A stretch of 64,000 nucleotides of DNA from Gemmatimonadales bacterium (GCA_041390145.1 JAWKQM010000005.1:62001-126000); one strand, 5' to 3'; shown: positions 26,137 to 35,084, numbered from the stretch's first letter. The notes: generated by a model not told the origin, from the sequence alone. Translations and numbers: made by a program.

Positions 26137-27042
26137 ATGCCCCTGACCCACTCCTTCTCCATCGGCTCACTCCGGTGCCACACCCTCGAGGCCGGCCTCC
26201 AGCGCCTCGACGGCGGGGCGATGTTCGGCGTGGTCCCCCGGACCCTCTGGACCCGGCGGATCACACCCGATGACCGGAATCGCATTCCGCTGGCGATGCG
26301 CTGCCTGCTGGTGGAGCACCCTGACGGGCTGGTCCTGATCGACACCGGGCTGGGGAACAAGGAAGACCCGAAGTTCACCGACATCTACGGCATCGAAAAC
26401 ACCGGGGACCCGGGGCCGACCCAGCTTGAGGACGCCCTCCTCGAACTGGGGTACCGCCCTGGGGACATCCGTTGGGTCATCAACACCCACCTCCATTTCG
26501 ACCACGCCGGGGGCAACACAACGGCCATGCCGCTGCCCGGCGGCGGCACCGAGGTGCGCCTCAGCTTTCCGGAGGCCACCTATCTGGTCCAGCGGGGGGA
26601 CCTCGACTTCGCCCGGCACACCAACGAACGGACGCGGGCCAGCTACCTCACGCACAACTTCGAGCCCGTCGCGGCCGCCGGGAAGTTCCGCCTCCTCGAG
26701 GGTGATGGCGAAGTGCTCCCCGGCATCCGGGTGCGTGTCACGCCGGGTCACGTGCCGTACCACCAGTCGGTGCTGGTTTCCGACGGCCCAGACACGCTCG
26801 TCTTCCTCGCCGACCTGATCCCCACGTCGGCGCACCTTCCACTGCCGTGGATCATGGGATACGACGTGGAGCCGCTCCGCACCCTCGAATCCCGGCGGGC
26901 CATCCTCCGGGACGCGGTGAACGGGGGCTGGTTGCTCCTGTTCGAGCATGATGCCCGGGTGGCATACGGGAGGGCCGTGGAGGCCAAGGGGGGCGCCGCC
27001 CTGATGGACGAGGTCCTGGCCCCCGGCGTGGACGCAGCTTGA
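26137..27042 (+). CDS. Metallo-beta-lactamase-fold hydrolase
   Basis: A 301-residue MBL-fold enzyme. THLHFDHAGG near residues 117-126 is the HxHxDH zinc motif; VTPGHVPYHQSV supplies the next histidine, and FLADLIPTSAHL the bridging Asp. The opening LEAGLQRLDGGAMFGVVP resembles lactonase-like and other soluble MBL hydrolases. The substrate cannot be inferred, and no neighbour suggests a pathway. No signal peptide. It stands alone between the repeat gap and the infC promoter. Confidence 0.85.
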   Translation: MPLTHSFSIGSLRCHTLEAGLQRLDGGAMFGVVPRTLWTRRITPDDRNRIPLAMRCLLVEHPDGLVLIDTGLGNKEDPKFTDIYGIENTGDPGPTQLEDALLELGYRPGDIRWVINTHLHFDHAGGNTTAMPLPGGGTEVRLSFPEATYLVQRGDLDFARHTNERTRASYLTHNFEPVAAAGKFRLLEGDGEVLPGIRVRVTPGHVPYHQSVLVSDGPDTLVFLADLIPTSAHLPLPWIMGYDVEPLRTLESRRAILRDAVNGGWLLLFEHDARVAYGRAVEAKGGAALMDEVLAPGVDAA

Positions 27043-27067
27043 CATAATCGGCTGTCCCGTCTAGACT
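27039..27067 (+). promoter_or_regulatory. sigma-70 promoter of infC-rpmI-rplT
   Basis: A perfect TTGACA (27039-27044) and TAGACT (27062-27067) are separated by 17 bp, overlapping the last codon and stop of the upstream gene. A start near 27074 would give a leader of about 155 nt before infC. Shortly after, GGGGG (27083-27087) can pair with the CCCCCC run at 27093-27098. Confidence 0.8.
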
Positions 27068-27177
27068 TTGCGCACTTGAAGCGGGGGCAGATCCCCCCAC
27101 CCTGAGCCCGGCATCGTGCCGGCGTGAACGGGTCCCGAGGTCGTCACCAGGCCGGATGCATCAGCCGTGGCGCACGT

Positions 27178-27214
27178 GGACATCCGTCATCTCAGGATGT
27201 CCTTTTTCTTTTTT
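27178..27214 (+). terminator. Attenuator-like intrinsic terminator in the infC leader
   Basis: GGACATCC (27178-27185) and GGATGTCC (27195-27202) form a perfect 8-bp stem with a 9-nt loop, followed by a T-rich tract with a single C (27203-27214). It ends just before the infC ribosome binding site GGAGG (27219-27223). Terminator-type leaders controlled by L20 or other signals are known before infC in several bacteria. The controlling factor here is not visible. Confidence 0.8.
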
Positions 27215-27230
27215 GGCCGGAGGCGTTCCA

Positions 27231-27749
27231 CTGTCCACAGACCGCGACAAGCGCGTACGCGTCAACCGTCAGATCCGGATCAGCCCGGTGCGGGTCATTA
27301 CGGCAGAGGGTGAGCAGCTCGGTGTGCTGCCGATCGAGGAGGCGCTCGCCGCCGCCCAGGATCGGGGGCTCGACCTGGTGGAGGTGGCACCGACCGCCCG
27401 TCCCCCCGTCGTCAAGATCATGGACTACGGCAAGTTCAAGTTCGAAGAGGCCAAGGCGGCGCGCGCGGCCAAGAAGAAGCAGCACGTCATTCAGCTGAAG
27501 GAAGTGAAATACCGGCCCGGCATCGACGACCACGACTTCGACTTCAAGACCCGCCACGCCCGTGAGTTCCTCGGCGACGGCAACAAGGTCAAGGTCACGC
27601 TGATGTTCCGGGGCCGCCAACTGGCCCACATCGACCTTGGTCGCGCCGTGCTCGACCGGGTGATTGCCGCCCTGGCGGACGTCGGCAAGGTCGAAATGGA
27701 TGCGAAGCTTGAAGGCCGCAACATGACGATGGTGATCGCGCCCAAGTAA
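27231..27749 (+). CDS. infC: Translation initiation factor IF-3
   Basis: A 172-residue IF-3, which prevents premature subunit joining and checks the initiator codon. The N-domain has RVNRQIRISPVRVI and LDLVEVAPTARPPVVKIMDYGKF; the C-domain has KEVKYRPGIDDHDFDFK and GNKVKVTLMFRGRQ. I place the start at CTG 27231, seven bases after GGAGG. Upstream in-frame TTG 27213 and ATG 27156 fall in or before the terminator. infC commonly uses rare start codons so that IF-3 can regulate itself, and a CTG start fits this. Confidence 0.92.
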   Translation: MSTDRDKRVRVNRQIRISPVRVITAEGEQLGVLPIEEALAAAQDRGLDLVEVAPTARPPVVKIMDYGKFKFEEAKAARAAKKKQHVIQLKEVKYRPGIDDHDFDFKTRHAREFLGDGNKVKVTLMFRGRQLAHIDLGRAVLDRVIAALADVGKVEMDAKLEGRNMTMVIAPK

Positions 27750-27779
27750 CGGCGCATGATTTCGAAAGGGTAGCGCGTT

Positions 27780-27974
27780 ATGCCGAAGATGAAGACCAAG
27801 CGGGCCGCCATGAAGCGGTTCAAGAAGACGGGGTCGGGGAAGCTCAAGCGCTTCCACGCCAACCACAGCCACATTCTGACCAAGAAGAGTCGGAAGCGGA
27901 AGAACAAGCTGAAGAAGGTGGCCTACGTGAGTTCGGCCGACTTCCCACGCGTCAGCCGCCTCCTCCAGGCGTAA
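27780..27974 (+). CDS. rpmI: 50S ribosomal protein L35
   Basis: A 64-residue basic protein with the L35 pattern: MPKMKTKRAAMKRFKKTGSG at the start, then a KRFHANHSHILTKKSRKRK stretch. It lies 30 bp after infC and 10 bp before rplT in the standard infC-rpmI-rplT operon. The AAAGGGTAG sequence just upstream serves as ribosome binding site. Confidence 0.97.
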   Translation: MPKMKTKRAAMKRFKKTGSGKLKRFHANHSHILTKKSRKRKNKLKKVAYVSSADFPRVSRLLQA

Positions 27975-27984
27975 GGGAGATACC

Positions 27985-28368
27985 ATGCCTCGCGTAAAGA
28001 ACGGTCCCGCGCATCACGCCCGGAAGAAGAAGATCATGAAGGCCGCCAAGGGTGGCTTTCAGTCGCGCAGCAAGCTGTACAAGGCCGCCAAGGAGAACGT
28101 CGAGCGCGGCCTGGCGTACGCCTACCGCGACCGCCGCAAGAAGAAGAGCGAGTTCCGTGCGCTCTGGATCACGCGCATCAACGCGGCGGCCCGCCAGCAC
28201 GGCCTCAGCTACAGCCGCTTCATGGACGCCCTCAAGCACGCGGGCGTGGAAGTGAACCGGAAGGTGCTCGCCGACCTCGCCGTCCGCGACGCCGACGCCT
28301 TTGCGGCCATCGCCGAGGTGGCGAAGGCGCACGTGGCCAAGGCAGAAGTGGCCAAGGCCGCGCACTAA
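27985..28368 (+). CDS. rplT: 50S ribosomal protein L20
   Basis: A 127-residue L20, which binds 23S rRNA early in assembly and in some bacteria regulates its own operon. RVKNGPAHHARKKKIMKAAKG, SKLYKAAKENVERGLAYAYRDRR and LSYSRFMDALKHAGVEVNRK are typical. The C-terminus has a short Ala/Lys/Val/Glu-rich tail (AKAHVAKAEVAKAAH) beyond the usual end. Confidence 0.97.
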   Translation: MPRVKNGPAHHARKKKIMKAAKGGFQSRSKLYKAAKENVERGLAYAYRDRRKKKSEFRALWITRINAAARQHGLSYSRFMDALKHAGVEVNRKVLADLAVRDADAFAAIAEVAKAHVAKAEVAKAAH

Positions 28369-28395
28369 CCGCCGGGCTCCCGGGCTCGGTCGCGC

Positions 28396-28437
28396 GTGGG
28401 GCCGGTCGCCATGCGCGGCCGGCCCCACTGTCGTTTT
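28396..28437 (+). terminator. GC-rich hairpin between rplT and pheS
   Basis: GTGGGGCCGG (28396-28405) and CCGGCCCCAC (28419-28428) make a perfect 10-bp stem with a 13-nt loop, followed by TGTCGTTTTC. The weak T-tract suggests partial termination or attenuation before pheS rather than a strong stop. Confidence 0.6.
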
Positions 28438-28463
28438 CACGCTCCGCTCCCTCCGGATTCGCC

Positions 28464-29528
28464 ATGGCCGAGTCCCACCCACAATCGTTGCTCGACGCCC
28501 TCCGGCCCCGCCTTGCCGCCGTGCCGGAGCTCGATGCGGCCGCCCTCGACGCGGAACAAATTGCCGTGCTCGGACGGAAGAGCGGCGCGCTGACAGCCTT
28601 GCTGCGGTCGCTGGCGACCCTCCCGCCGGATGAACGCAAGGCGGTCGGCGCGGCGGCCAACGAGCTCCGGCAGGCGTTCGAGGCGGCGTTCCAGGCCCGG
28701 TCGGCAGCGCTCTCCGCCGACAGCGGACCGGCCGCCGCCGGCCTCGACCTCACCATGCCGGGCCGCCGCCGCTGGGTGGGCGCGGAGCATCCCGTCACCA
28801 AGGTGGTCGAGGAGATCTGCGAGATCTTTCACGGCCTCGGGTTCAATCGCGCCGTCGGACCCGAAGCCGAGACGGAGTGGATGAACTTCGGCGCGCTGAA
28901 CTTCCCCGCCGATCATCCTGCCATGGACATGCACGACACATTCTACCTCGACGTGGGGGGCGACGTCCGCCCCGGCGACGGGAAGGCCGTCCTCCTCCGG
29001 ACGCACACCTCGCCGGTGCAGATCCGCACGATGATGGGCGGCCCGCCGCCGTACCGGGTCGTGATCCCTGGCGTCGTGTACCGCAAGGACCCCTTCGACC
29101 CGTCGCACGCCCCAGTGTTCGCCCAGATCGAGGGACTCGCGGTGGACGAGGGCATTTCGTTCGTCGATCTCAAGGGCACCCTGCTGCATTTCGCGCGGCA
29201 GTTCTTCTCCGCGAGCACCAAGGTGCGCTTCCGCCCGTCGTTCTTCCCGTTCACCGAGCCGTCCGCCGAGATGGACGTGTCCTGCTACCTCTGCGGCGGC
29301 AGCGGCTGTTCCGCCTGCAAGGGGACCGGGTGGATGGAGATTCTCGGCTGCGGCATGGTGCACCCCAAGGTGCTCGAGAACTGCGGCGTGGACGCGGAGA
29401 CGTACACCGGCTTCGCCTTCGGCATGGGTCCGCAGCGGATTGCCATGCAGCGCTATGGCATTCCCGACATCCGGCTGCTCTACGAGGGCGACATGCGGTT
29501 CCTCGATCAAATGGGACGGGCCCCGTGA
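28464..29528 (+). CDS. pheS: Phenylalanyl-tRNA synthetase alpha subunit
   Basis: A 354-residue catalytic subunit of the alpha2-beta2 enzyme that charges tRNA-Phe. It has an N-terminal coiled region (about 1-95), then HPVTKVVEEICEIFHGLGF, motif 2-type VVIPGVVYRKDPFDPSHAPVFAQIEGL near residues 195-220, FRPSFFPFTEPSAEMDVSC, and motif 3 GFAFGMGPQRIAMQRYGI near residue 318. A four-cysteine cluster (CYLCGGSGCSAC) follows motif 2, as in many bacterial PheS. The stop overlaps pheT in a GTGA junction. Confidence 0.97.
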   Translation: MAESHPQSLLDALRPRLAAVPELDAAALDAEQIAVLGRKSGALTALLRSLATLPPDERKAVGAAANELRQAFEAAFQARSAALSADSGPAAAGLDLTMPGRRRWVGAEHPVTKVVEEICEIFHGLGFNRAVGPEAETEWMNFGALNFPADHPAMDMHDTFYLDVGGDVRPGDGKAVLLRTHTSPVQIRTMMGGPPPYRVVIPGVVYRKDPFDPSHAPVFAQIEGLAVDEGISFVDLKGTLLHFARQFFSASTKVRFRPSFFPFTEPSAEMDVSCYLCGGSGCSACKGTGWMEILGCGMVHPKVLENCGVDAETYTGFAFGMGPQRIAMQRYGIPDIRLLYEGDMRFLDQMGRAP

Positions 29529-31900
29529 ACGTCTCCCGTCGCTGGCTCGAGGCCTTTCTCCGCCGCCCCCTGGAGTCCGCCGACGTGGCGAGCCGGCTGG
29601 CCGCGCTCGGTGCCACCGTGGACGCCATCGAGGAACTCCATCCCGGACTGGGCCAGGTGGTCGTCGGGCTGGTGCGTGACACGCGGCCGCACCCGAACGC
29701 CGATCGCCTCCGGCTCTGCGACGTCGACGACGGGAGCGGCACCATGCGCAACGTCGTCTGCGGCGCGCCGAACGTCACCGCCGGCCGCAAGTATCCCTTC
29801 GCGCCGGTCGGCTCGACGCTGCCTGGCGGGCTCACACTCGAGAAACGCAAGATCCGCGGCGAGGTGTCCGAAGGGATGCTCTGCTCCGCGCGCGAACTTG
29901 GCCTGGGCCAGGAGCACGACGGCATCCTGGAGCTCACCACCGACGCCGCGCCCGGTACGCCATTCCTCGACGTGATTGATGTCGCCGACGAACGCCTGGT
30001 GGTGGATGTCACCCCCAACCGTCCCGACCTCCTGGGTCACAAGGGCGTCGCGCGGGAGCTGGCCTTCTCATTCGGCACCACCTTCCGGCTCCCCGCCGTA
30101 CCCGGTTCCGACGGCCCGGCCATGCCGACCCCGGTGCGCGCCGGCGCGGAGGCGACGACCGGCGGCGTGCGCGTCGCCATCGAGGATGCGGCGGGCTGTC
30201 CGCGATTCCTCGCCGCCGTGCTGCGCGGCGTGCGCGTGGCCGCCTCGCCCGAATGGCTTCGCGCCCGGGTCGAGGCGATCGGCATGCGGTCCATCAACAA
30301 CGTGGTGGACGCCACCAACTGCGTCATGTTCGAGCTCAACCAGCCAATGCACGCGTACGACGTGTCGCGGCTGAAGGGCCCCGCCGTCGTGGCGCGGCGT
30401 GCCCGGCCCGGCGAGCGTCTGACCACCTTGGACGGGGCCGACCGGGCACTGACCGGGTCGATGACCGTCATCGCCGACGCCGAGGGTGCGATCGGCGTGG
30501 CAGGGGTCATGGGCGGGGCGCACTCCGAGGTGTCGCCGGAAACGACGGACCTCTTCCTCGAGTGCGCCTATTTCGAGCCGCAGGGAGTCCGTGCCACGCG
30601 GCGCCAGCTCGGGCTGAGCAGCGAGGCGAGTTATCGCTTCGAGCGCGGCGTCGATCTCTGGAACGGCCCGGAGGTGCTGCGCCGCGCGGTCGAGATCATC
30701 CAGTCCGCCGCCGGCGGGACGCTCGACGGCGAACCGGTGGATCTCTTCCCGCAGGTCACCCACCCGCCCCGGATCTTCCTCCGCCCCAGTCGGGTGGCAC
30801 AGGTCCTCGGCGTGGACGTGCCGTGGGACGCCATCGAGCGATATCTCGTCGCCATCGGCGCCACGGTGGTGTCGAAGCCGGAGGATGGCCGCATCGCGGT
30901 GGACGTGCCCGGCTGGCGCCCCGACCTGGTGGCGGAAATTGACCTGGTCGAGGAGGTCGCCCGGCTCCACGGGTACGACAACTTCCCGACCGAACTGCGG
31001 CCCTTCCGGGTCGGCGACCTGCCGAACGCCCCCTCCGAAGCCATCGATGCGGCGCTTCGGCGCGGGCTCGTGGCCGAGGGCCTCTACGAGGTGCAGACCC
31101 TTCCCTTGGGGCCGGAGGATGGCCCCGAGAGCGTGCGGCTGCTGAATCCGCTCTCTGCCGAGGAGGGATTCATGCGGTCCCGGCTCCTGCCGGCGCTTGT
31201 GCGCCGGGTCGAGGGGAACTGGGCGGCGCACACCAGGGACGTCCGCCTGTTCGAGGTGGGGACCATTTTCCTCAAGGGAGCCGCCGGGGAGCCGCCGCGC
31301 GAGGAGCGTCGGGTGGCCGGCGTCGTGACGGGTGCCCGGGAACCGGCCCACTGGAGCTCGGCGGGCAAGTCGCCGGATGCAGATCACTGGGATCTCCGGT
31401 CCCTGTTCGAGGCGGCGGCGGCTCTGGCGTATCCCGCGTCGAGGGTGCAAGTTGAAGGGGGCGATTGGGTTGCCTCCACACCGGATGGGCGGGTCGTGGG
31501 CCGGGCCGGAGCGCTCAAGGCCGACGCGCCGCCGTGGGCGGCGCCGGTCCTGGGGTTTGAAATCCAGATCGACGCGACCCCCCGATCGACGCCCGCCTTC
31601 GTGCCCCTGCCGGTGAACCCCGCGGTCACGCGTGACCTCTCGCTGGTTGTTCCAGCCGAGGCGACGGCGGCCGATCTCGGGGAGGCGATCCGGCGGGCCG
31701 CCGGCAAACTGATCGAGGCGGTCCTCGTGCTCGATGAGTACCGGGGTTCTGGCGTGCCTGCCGGCCACCGTGGCCTCGCTTTCCGGCTCCGGTACCGGGC
31801 CCCTGACCGTACGCTGCGTGACCAGGAGGTGGACGCCTCGGTCACCAAGGTTCTCAAAGTCCTGCGGGAGCGGCATGGCATCGAACTACGAGCGTCCTGA
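29525..31900 (+). CDS. pheT: Phenylalanyl-tRNA synthetase beta subunit
   Basis: A 791-residue subunit. It has an N-terminal tRNA-binding EMAP-like domain (VVGLVRDTRPHPNADRLRLC near residue 40, NVVCGAPNV), the B3/B4 editing domain (INNVVDATNCVMFELNQPMHAYD), B5 with PDLVAEIDLVEEVARLHGYDN, the catalytic-like core, and a C-terminal FDX-ACB domain ending DQEVDASVTKVLKVLRERHGIELR. GTG 29525 overlaps pheS. The 3' end overlaps the next small gene by 26 bp. Confidence 0.96.
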   Translation: MNVSRRWLEAFLRRPLESADVASRLAALGATVDAIEELHPGLGQVVVGLVRDTRPHPNADRLRLCDVDDGSGTMRNVVCGAPNVTAGRKYPFAPVGSTLPGGLTLEKRKIRGEVSEGMLCSARELGLGQEHDGILELTTDAAPGTPFLDVIDVADERLVVDVTPNRPDLLGHKGVARELAFSFGTTFRLPAVPGSDGPAMPTPVRAGAEATTGGVRVAIEDAAGCPRFLAAVLRGVRVAASPEWLRARVEAIGMRSINNVVDATNCVMFELNQPMHAYDVSRLKGPAVVARRARPGERLTTLDGADRALTGSMTVIADAEGAIGVAGVMGGAHSEVSPETTDLFLECAYFEPQGVRATRRQLGLSSEASYRFERGVDLWNGPEVLRRAVEIIQSAAGGTLDGEPVDLFPQVTHPPRIFLRPSRVAQVLGVDVPWDAIERYLVAIGATVVSKPEDGRIAVDVPGWRPDLVAEIDLVEEVARLHGYDNFPTELRPFRVGDLPNAPSEAIDAALRRGLVAEGLYEVQTLPLGPEDGPESVRLLNPLSAEEGFMRSRLLPALVRRVEGNWAAHTRDVRLFEVGTIFLKGAAGEPPREERRVAGVVTGAREPAHWSSAGKSPDADHWDLRSLFEAAAALAYPASRVQVEGGDWVASTPDGRVVGRAGALKADAPPWAAPVLGFEIQIDATPRSTPAFVPLPVNPAVTRDLSLVVPAEATAADLGEAIRRAAGKLIEAVLVLDEYRGSGVPAGHRGLAFRLRYRAPDRTLRDQEVDASVTKVLKVLRERHGIELRAS

Positions 31901-32180
31901 CCTCGCGGCACTCTCCGAGCTGGAGCTGTTGCTCCGGCACCTCGGCGAGGAAGTCGCGGGCTGGCGCCGGCGCACGCTGAAGGCGGAGGCCGAGCTGCAG
32001 GAGGCCCGGACACGCGGAGGCGCGCTGGCCGGGCCGGAGCTGCTGCAGGCGCGGCAGCGGGTCATCGAGCTCGAGGTCGAGAATCAGGCGCTGCGGCAGC
32101 GGATCGAGGGGGCCCGGGCGCGGTTGCAGTCGCTGTCGTCCCGGCTGGCCTTCCTCGAGACCGAGGAGGGTGCGGCGTGA
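31875..32180 (+). CDS. Small coiled-coil protein, possible ZapB-like partner of ZapA
   Basis: A 101-residue, almost entirely alpha-helical protein with heptad-like Leu/Glu/Arg spacing (about 10-98), for example QARQRVIELEVENQALRQRI. ATG 31875 lies inside pheT, and its stop overlaps the zapA start by 4 bp. Small coiled-coil genes next to zapA can encode division-associated partners. The analogy to ZapB rests on position, size and coiled coil only, not on detectable sequence motifs. Confidence 0.6.
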   Translation: MASNYERPDLAALSELELLLRHLGEEVAGWRRRTLKAEAELQEARTRGGALAGPELLQARQRVIELEVENQALRQRIEGARARLQSLSSRLAFLETEEGAA

Positions 32181-32503
32181 GCACCACCAAGAACACCGTG
32201 CAGGTGTTCATTGCGGGCGAGAGCTTTACCGTCAAGTCAGAACTGCCCCCCGAGTACACCCGTGAGGTGGCTGCCTACCTCGACACGGCGCTGCGGCACG
32301 TGAAGACGACGATGCCGAGCGTCGAGACGCACAAGGCGGCGATCCTCGCCGCACTCCAGATCACCGATGAGTTGTTCCAGGCCCGGCGCGGGGACCGCGA
32401 CGGCGCCGCCCGACTGAGCGTCCTGCTCGACGAAGTCGCCCGACTCCTGCCGCCAAACAAGCGCGGCGGGCGCGCCGCCGGGATTCCAGCCCCGGCCGAC
32501 TGA
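32177..32503 (+). CDS. zapA: Cell division protein ZapA
   Basis: A 108-residue ZapA-family protein that bundles FtsZ filaments. The N-terminal domain begins VQVFIAGESFTVKSELPPEY and is followed by the AAYLDTALRHVKTTMPSVET region and a helical AAILAALQITDELFQARR. The tail is longer than in minimal ZapA. The GTG start overlaps the coiled-coil gene. The pheT-zapA-rny order occurs in several phyla. Confidence 0.88.
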   Translation: MSTTKNTVQVFIAGESFTVKSELPPEYTREVAAYLDTALRHVKTTMPSVETHKAAILAALQITDELFQARRGDRDGAARLSVLLDEVARLLPPNKRGGRAAGIPAPAD

Positions 32504-32543
32504 AACCAACGCGTGGCGGCTCCGCCGCCGCGCTGGAGATACT

Positions 32544-34190
32544 ATGCTTGACCTGCCCATCCTCCCCTTTGTCGGGGGAGTGCTGATCGGCCTATCGGTC
32601 GCCCTCCTGATCATCGTCATCCTCCAGCTTCGCCAGCGTGCCGCCGGCCGGGACGTGGTCGCGACCGCCCGCGCGGAAGCCGCCTCCCTCGCCCGCAGTT
32701 CGAAAGCCGACGCCGACCAGCTCTTGCGCTCGGCGCAGGCCGACGCCGACCGGGTCACTGCCGATGCCCGCCGGCTGGCGGAGAGCGCCAGGACGGATGC
32801 CATCCTGGCGGGGAAAATGGAGACGCTCGCCCTCCGCGAGGAGCTGGACAAGGAGGTCCAGAGCCGCCGGGAGGAGTGGGCCCGGCAGGACCGGCGTGCC
32901 GAGGAGCGGGAGCGGACGCACGACCGGCGCCAGGAGCAGCTGACGGCGCTGGAAGCGGGCATCCAGACCCGCGAAGCCTCGCTCACTGCCCGGGAGCAGG
33001 CGGTCGCGGCGCGTGAGCGCGAAGTGGACGCCCTCAAGGCGGAGCAGTCGCAGCGGCTGGAACAGATCGCGGGGCTCACGGCCGACGAAGCGCGGCGCGA
33101 GGTGCTGCGCGGGGCGGAAGAGACGGCTCGCAGCGAGGCGGCGGCGCTGGTGCGCGACGTCAAGGAACAGGCCAGGAAGGGCGCCGAGCGCGAGGCGCAG
33201 CGGATCGTGTCGATCGCCATCCAGCGGATCGCGCCCGACCACACCGCCACCACCACCGTCGCCGCTGTCACCCTGCCGTCGGACGAGATGAAGGGGCGGA
33301 TCATCGGGCGTGAGGGCCGGAACATCCGGGCGTTCGAGATGGCCACCGGCGTCGACGTGATCATCGATGACACGCCGGATACCGTGGTCATCTCCTGCTT
33401 CGACCCGATCCGGCGCGAGGTCGGCCGCCGGGCGCTGGAGGCGCTGATCGCCGACGGCCGCATTCAGCCGGGCCGGATCGAGGATATCGTCGCCAAGGTG
33501 CGCGCGGAACTCGACACGCAGCTCGTCGAGATCGGCGAACGGGCGGCGTTCGACACCGGCATCAACGGCCTGCATCCGGAACTGATCAAGCTGGTCGGCC
33601 GGATGCGCTACCGCACCAGCTACGGACAGAACATCCTGGAACACTCCAAGGAGGTGGCGTCGCTCGCGGGAATCATGGCCGCCGAACTCGGCGTGGACGT
33701 CAAGCTGGCCAAGCGCGGCGCGTTCCTGCACGACATCGGCAAGGTGCTCACCCACGACAGCGAGGGCACCCACGTCGAGCTCGGCGTCGAGGTGGCCCGG
33801 CGCTACGGGGAGAGCGCGGCCGTCATCGGCTGCATCCATGCCCACCACGACGACGTGCCGCACGAGTCCACCGAGTCGGTGCTGGTGCAGGCGGCCGACG
33901 GCATCAGCGGTTCCCGCCCCGGCGCGCGGCGCGAGGCGTTCGAGAGCTATGTCAAGCGGCTCACCAAGCTGGAGGAGATCGCCAACGGGTTCAACGGCGT
34001 CGAGAAGACCGCCGTCATCCAGGCCGGCCGCGAAATCCGCGTCATCGTGACGCCGGATCGTGTGAACGACACGCAGGCGGCGGAACTCTCCGAGCAGATC
34101 GCCCGCAAGATCGAGAACGAACTTCAATATCCGGGTCAGATCCGCGTCGTGGTGATCCGGGAAACCCGCTCCGTGGAGGTGGCTCGATGA
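32544..34190 (+). CDS. rny: Ribonuclease Y
   Basis: A 548-residue membrane-anchored endoribonuclease that initiates mRNA decay. One N-terminal membrane segment (about residues 8-27, FVGGVLIGLSVALLIIVIL) precedes a long coiled coil (about 30-225), a KH domain with KGRIIGREGRNIRAFE near residue 251, and an HD domain with LKLAKRGAFLHDIGKVLTHD near residue 390 that carries the catalytic His-Asp. ATGA overlap with folD. Confidence 0.96.
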   Translation: MLDLPILPFVGGVLIGLSVALLIIVILQLRQRAAGRDVVATARAEAASLARSSKADADQLLRSAQADADRVTADARRLAESARTDAILAGKMETLALREELDKEVQSRREEWARQDRRAEERERTHDRRQEQLTALEAGIQTREASLTAREQAVAAREREVDALKAEQSQRLEQIAGLTADEARREVLRGAEETARSEAAALVRDVKEQARKGAEREAQRIVSIAIQRIAPDHTATTTVAAVTLPSDEMKGRIIGREGRNIRAFEMATGVDVIIDDTPDTVVISCFDPIRREVGRRALEALIADGRIQPGRIEDIVAKVRAELDTQLVEIGERAAFDTGINGLHPELIKLVGRMRYRTSYGQNILEHSKEVASLAGIMAAELGVDVKLAKRGAFLHDIGKVLTHDSEGTHVELGVEVARRYGESAAVIGCIHAHHDDVPHESTESVLVQAADGISGSRPGARREAFESYVKRLTKLEEIANGFNGVEKTAVIQAGREIRVIVTPDRVNDTQAAELSEQIARKIENELQYPGQIRVVVIRETRSVEVAR

Positions 34191-35074
34191 CCGCCCGTAT
34201 CCTCGACGGCAAGGCCCTGGGCCTGGCCATCCGGCAGGAAGTCGCCGCCGACGTCGCCACCCTCGCCGCCGCCGGGATCACGCCCGGCCTGGCCGTGGTG
34301 CTGGTGGGCGAGGATCCCGCGAGCCAGGTGTACGTGCGCAGCAAGGGGCGCGCGTGCGAGGAGGCGGGGATGCACTCCGTCACCATCCGGCTGCCCGCCA
34401 CCACCACGCAGGACGAACTGCTGGCCACCATCGACAAGCTCAACGCCGACCCGGCCATCCACGGGATGCTGGTCCAGCTGCCGCTGCCGAAGGGAATGGA
34501 CAGCGACAAGGTGCTCCGTCGCATCAATCCGCTGAAGGACGTCGACGGCTTTCATCCCGAGAATGTCGGCAAGCTGGTGACCGGCGACCCGACCGCCTTC
34601 CGTCCCGCCACGCCCTACGGCATTCAGCAGATGCTGATCCGGTCGGGCATCGAGACCAAGGGGGCGCACGCGGTCATCGTCGGGCGCTCCAATATCGTCG
34701 GCAAGCCGATGGCGAATCTCCTGATCCAGAACGGTCCCGGCGGCGATGCCACGGTGACCGTCTGTCACTCCCGGTCCAGGGACCTCCCGTCGCTTACGCG
34801 GCAGGCGGACATCCTCATCGTGGCGATCGGCAAGGCGGAGTTCCTGACGGCCGACATGGTGCGCCCCGGCGCCGTCGTCATCGACGTCGGCATCAACCGG
34901 GTGGACGACGCCACGCGCGAGAAGGGCTACCGGCTCTGTGGCGACGTCGACTACGAGCCCGTCGCCGCCATCGCCTCGGCCATCACCCCCGTGCCCGGCG
35001 GCGTCGGCCCCATGACCATCGCGATGCTGCTCAAGAACACCCTGCAGGCCGCCGAACTCACGCGGGCCGGGTGA
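34187..35074 (+). CDS. folD: Bifunctional methylenetetrahydrofolate dehydrogenase/cyclohydrolase FolD
   Basis: A 295-residue enzyme that interconverts methylene-, methenyl- and formyl-tetrahydrofolate. PGLAVVLVGEDPASQVYVRS near residue 28 leads to the Lys-containing substrate region (VRSKGRACEEAG). HGMLVQLPLPKGM, KDVDGFHPENVGKL and the NADP-binding VIVGRSNIVGKPMANLL near residue 164 follow. The C-terminus has TPVPGGVGPMTIAMLL. It overlaps rny by 4 bp. Confidence 0.97.
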   Translation: MTARILDGKALGLAIRQEVAADVATLAAAGITPGLAVVLVGEDPASQVYVRSKGRACEEAGMHSVTIRLPATTTQDELLATIDKLNADPAIHGMLVQLPLPKGMDSDKVLRRINPLKDVDGFHPENVGKLVTGDPTAFRPATPYGIQQMLIRSGIETKGAHAVIVGRSNIVGKPMANLLIQNGPGGDATVTVCHSRSRDLPSLTRQADILIVAIGKAEFLTADMVRPGAVVIDVGINRVDDATREKGYRLCGDVDYEPVAAIASAITPVPGGVGPMTIAMLLKNTLQAAELTRAG

Positions 35075-35084
35075 GGCCGGCGGC

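Noticed and set aside
27156..27230. infC start at ATG 27156
   Set aside because: It would place the terminator hairpin inside the coding sequence, lacks a ribosome binding site, and adds a non-family N-terminus.
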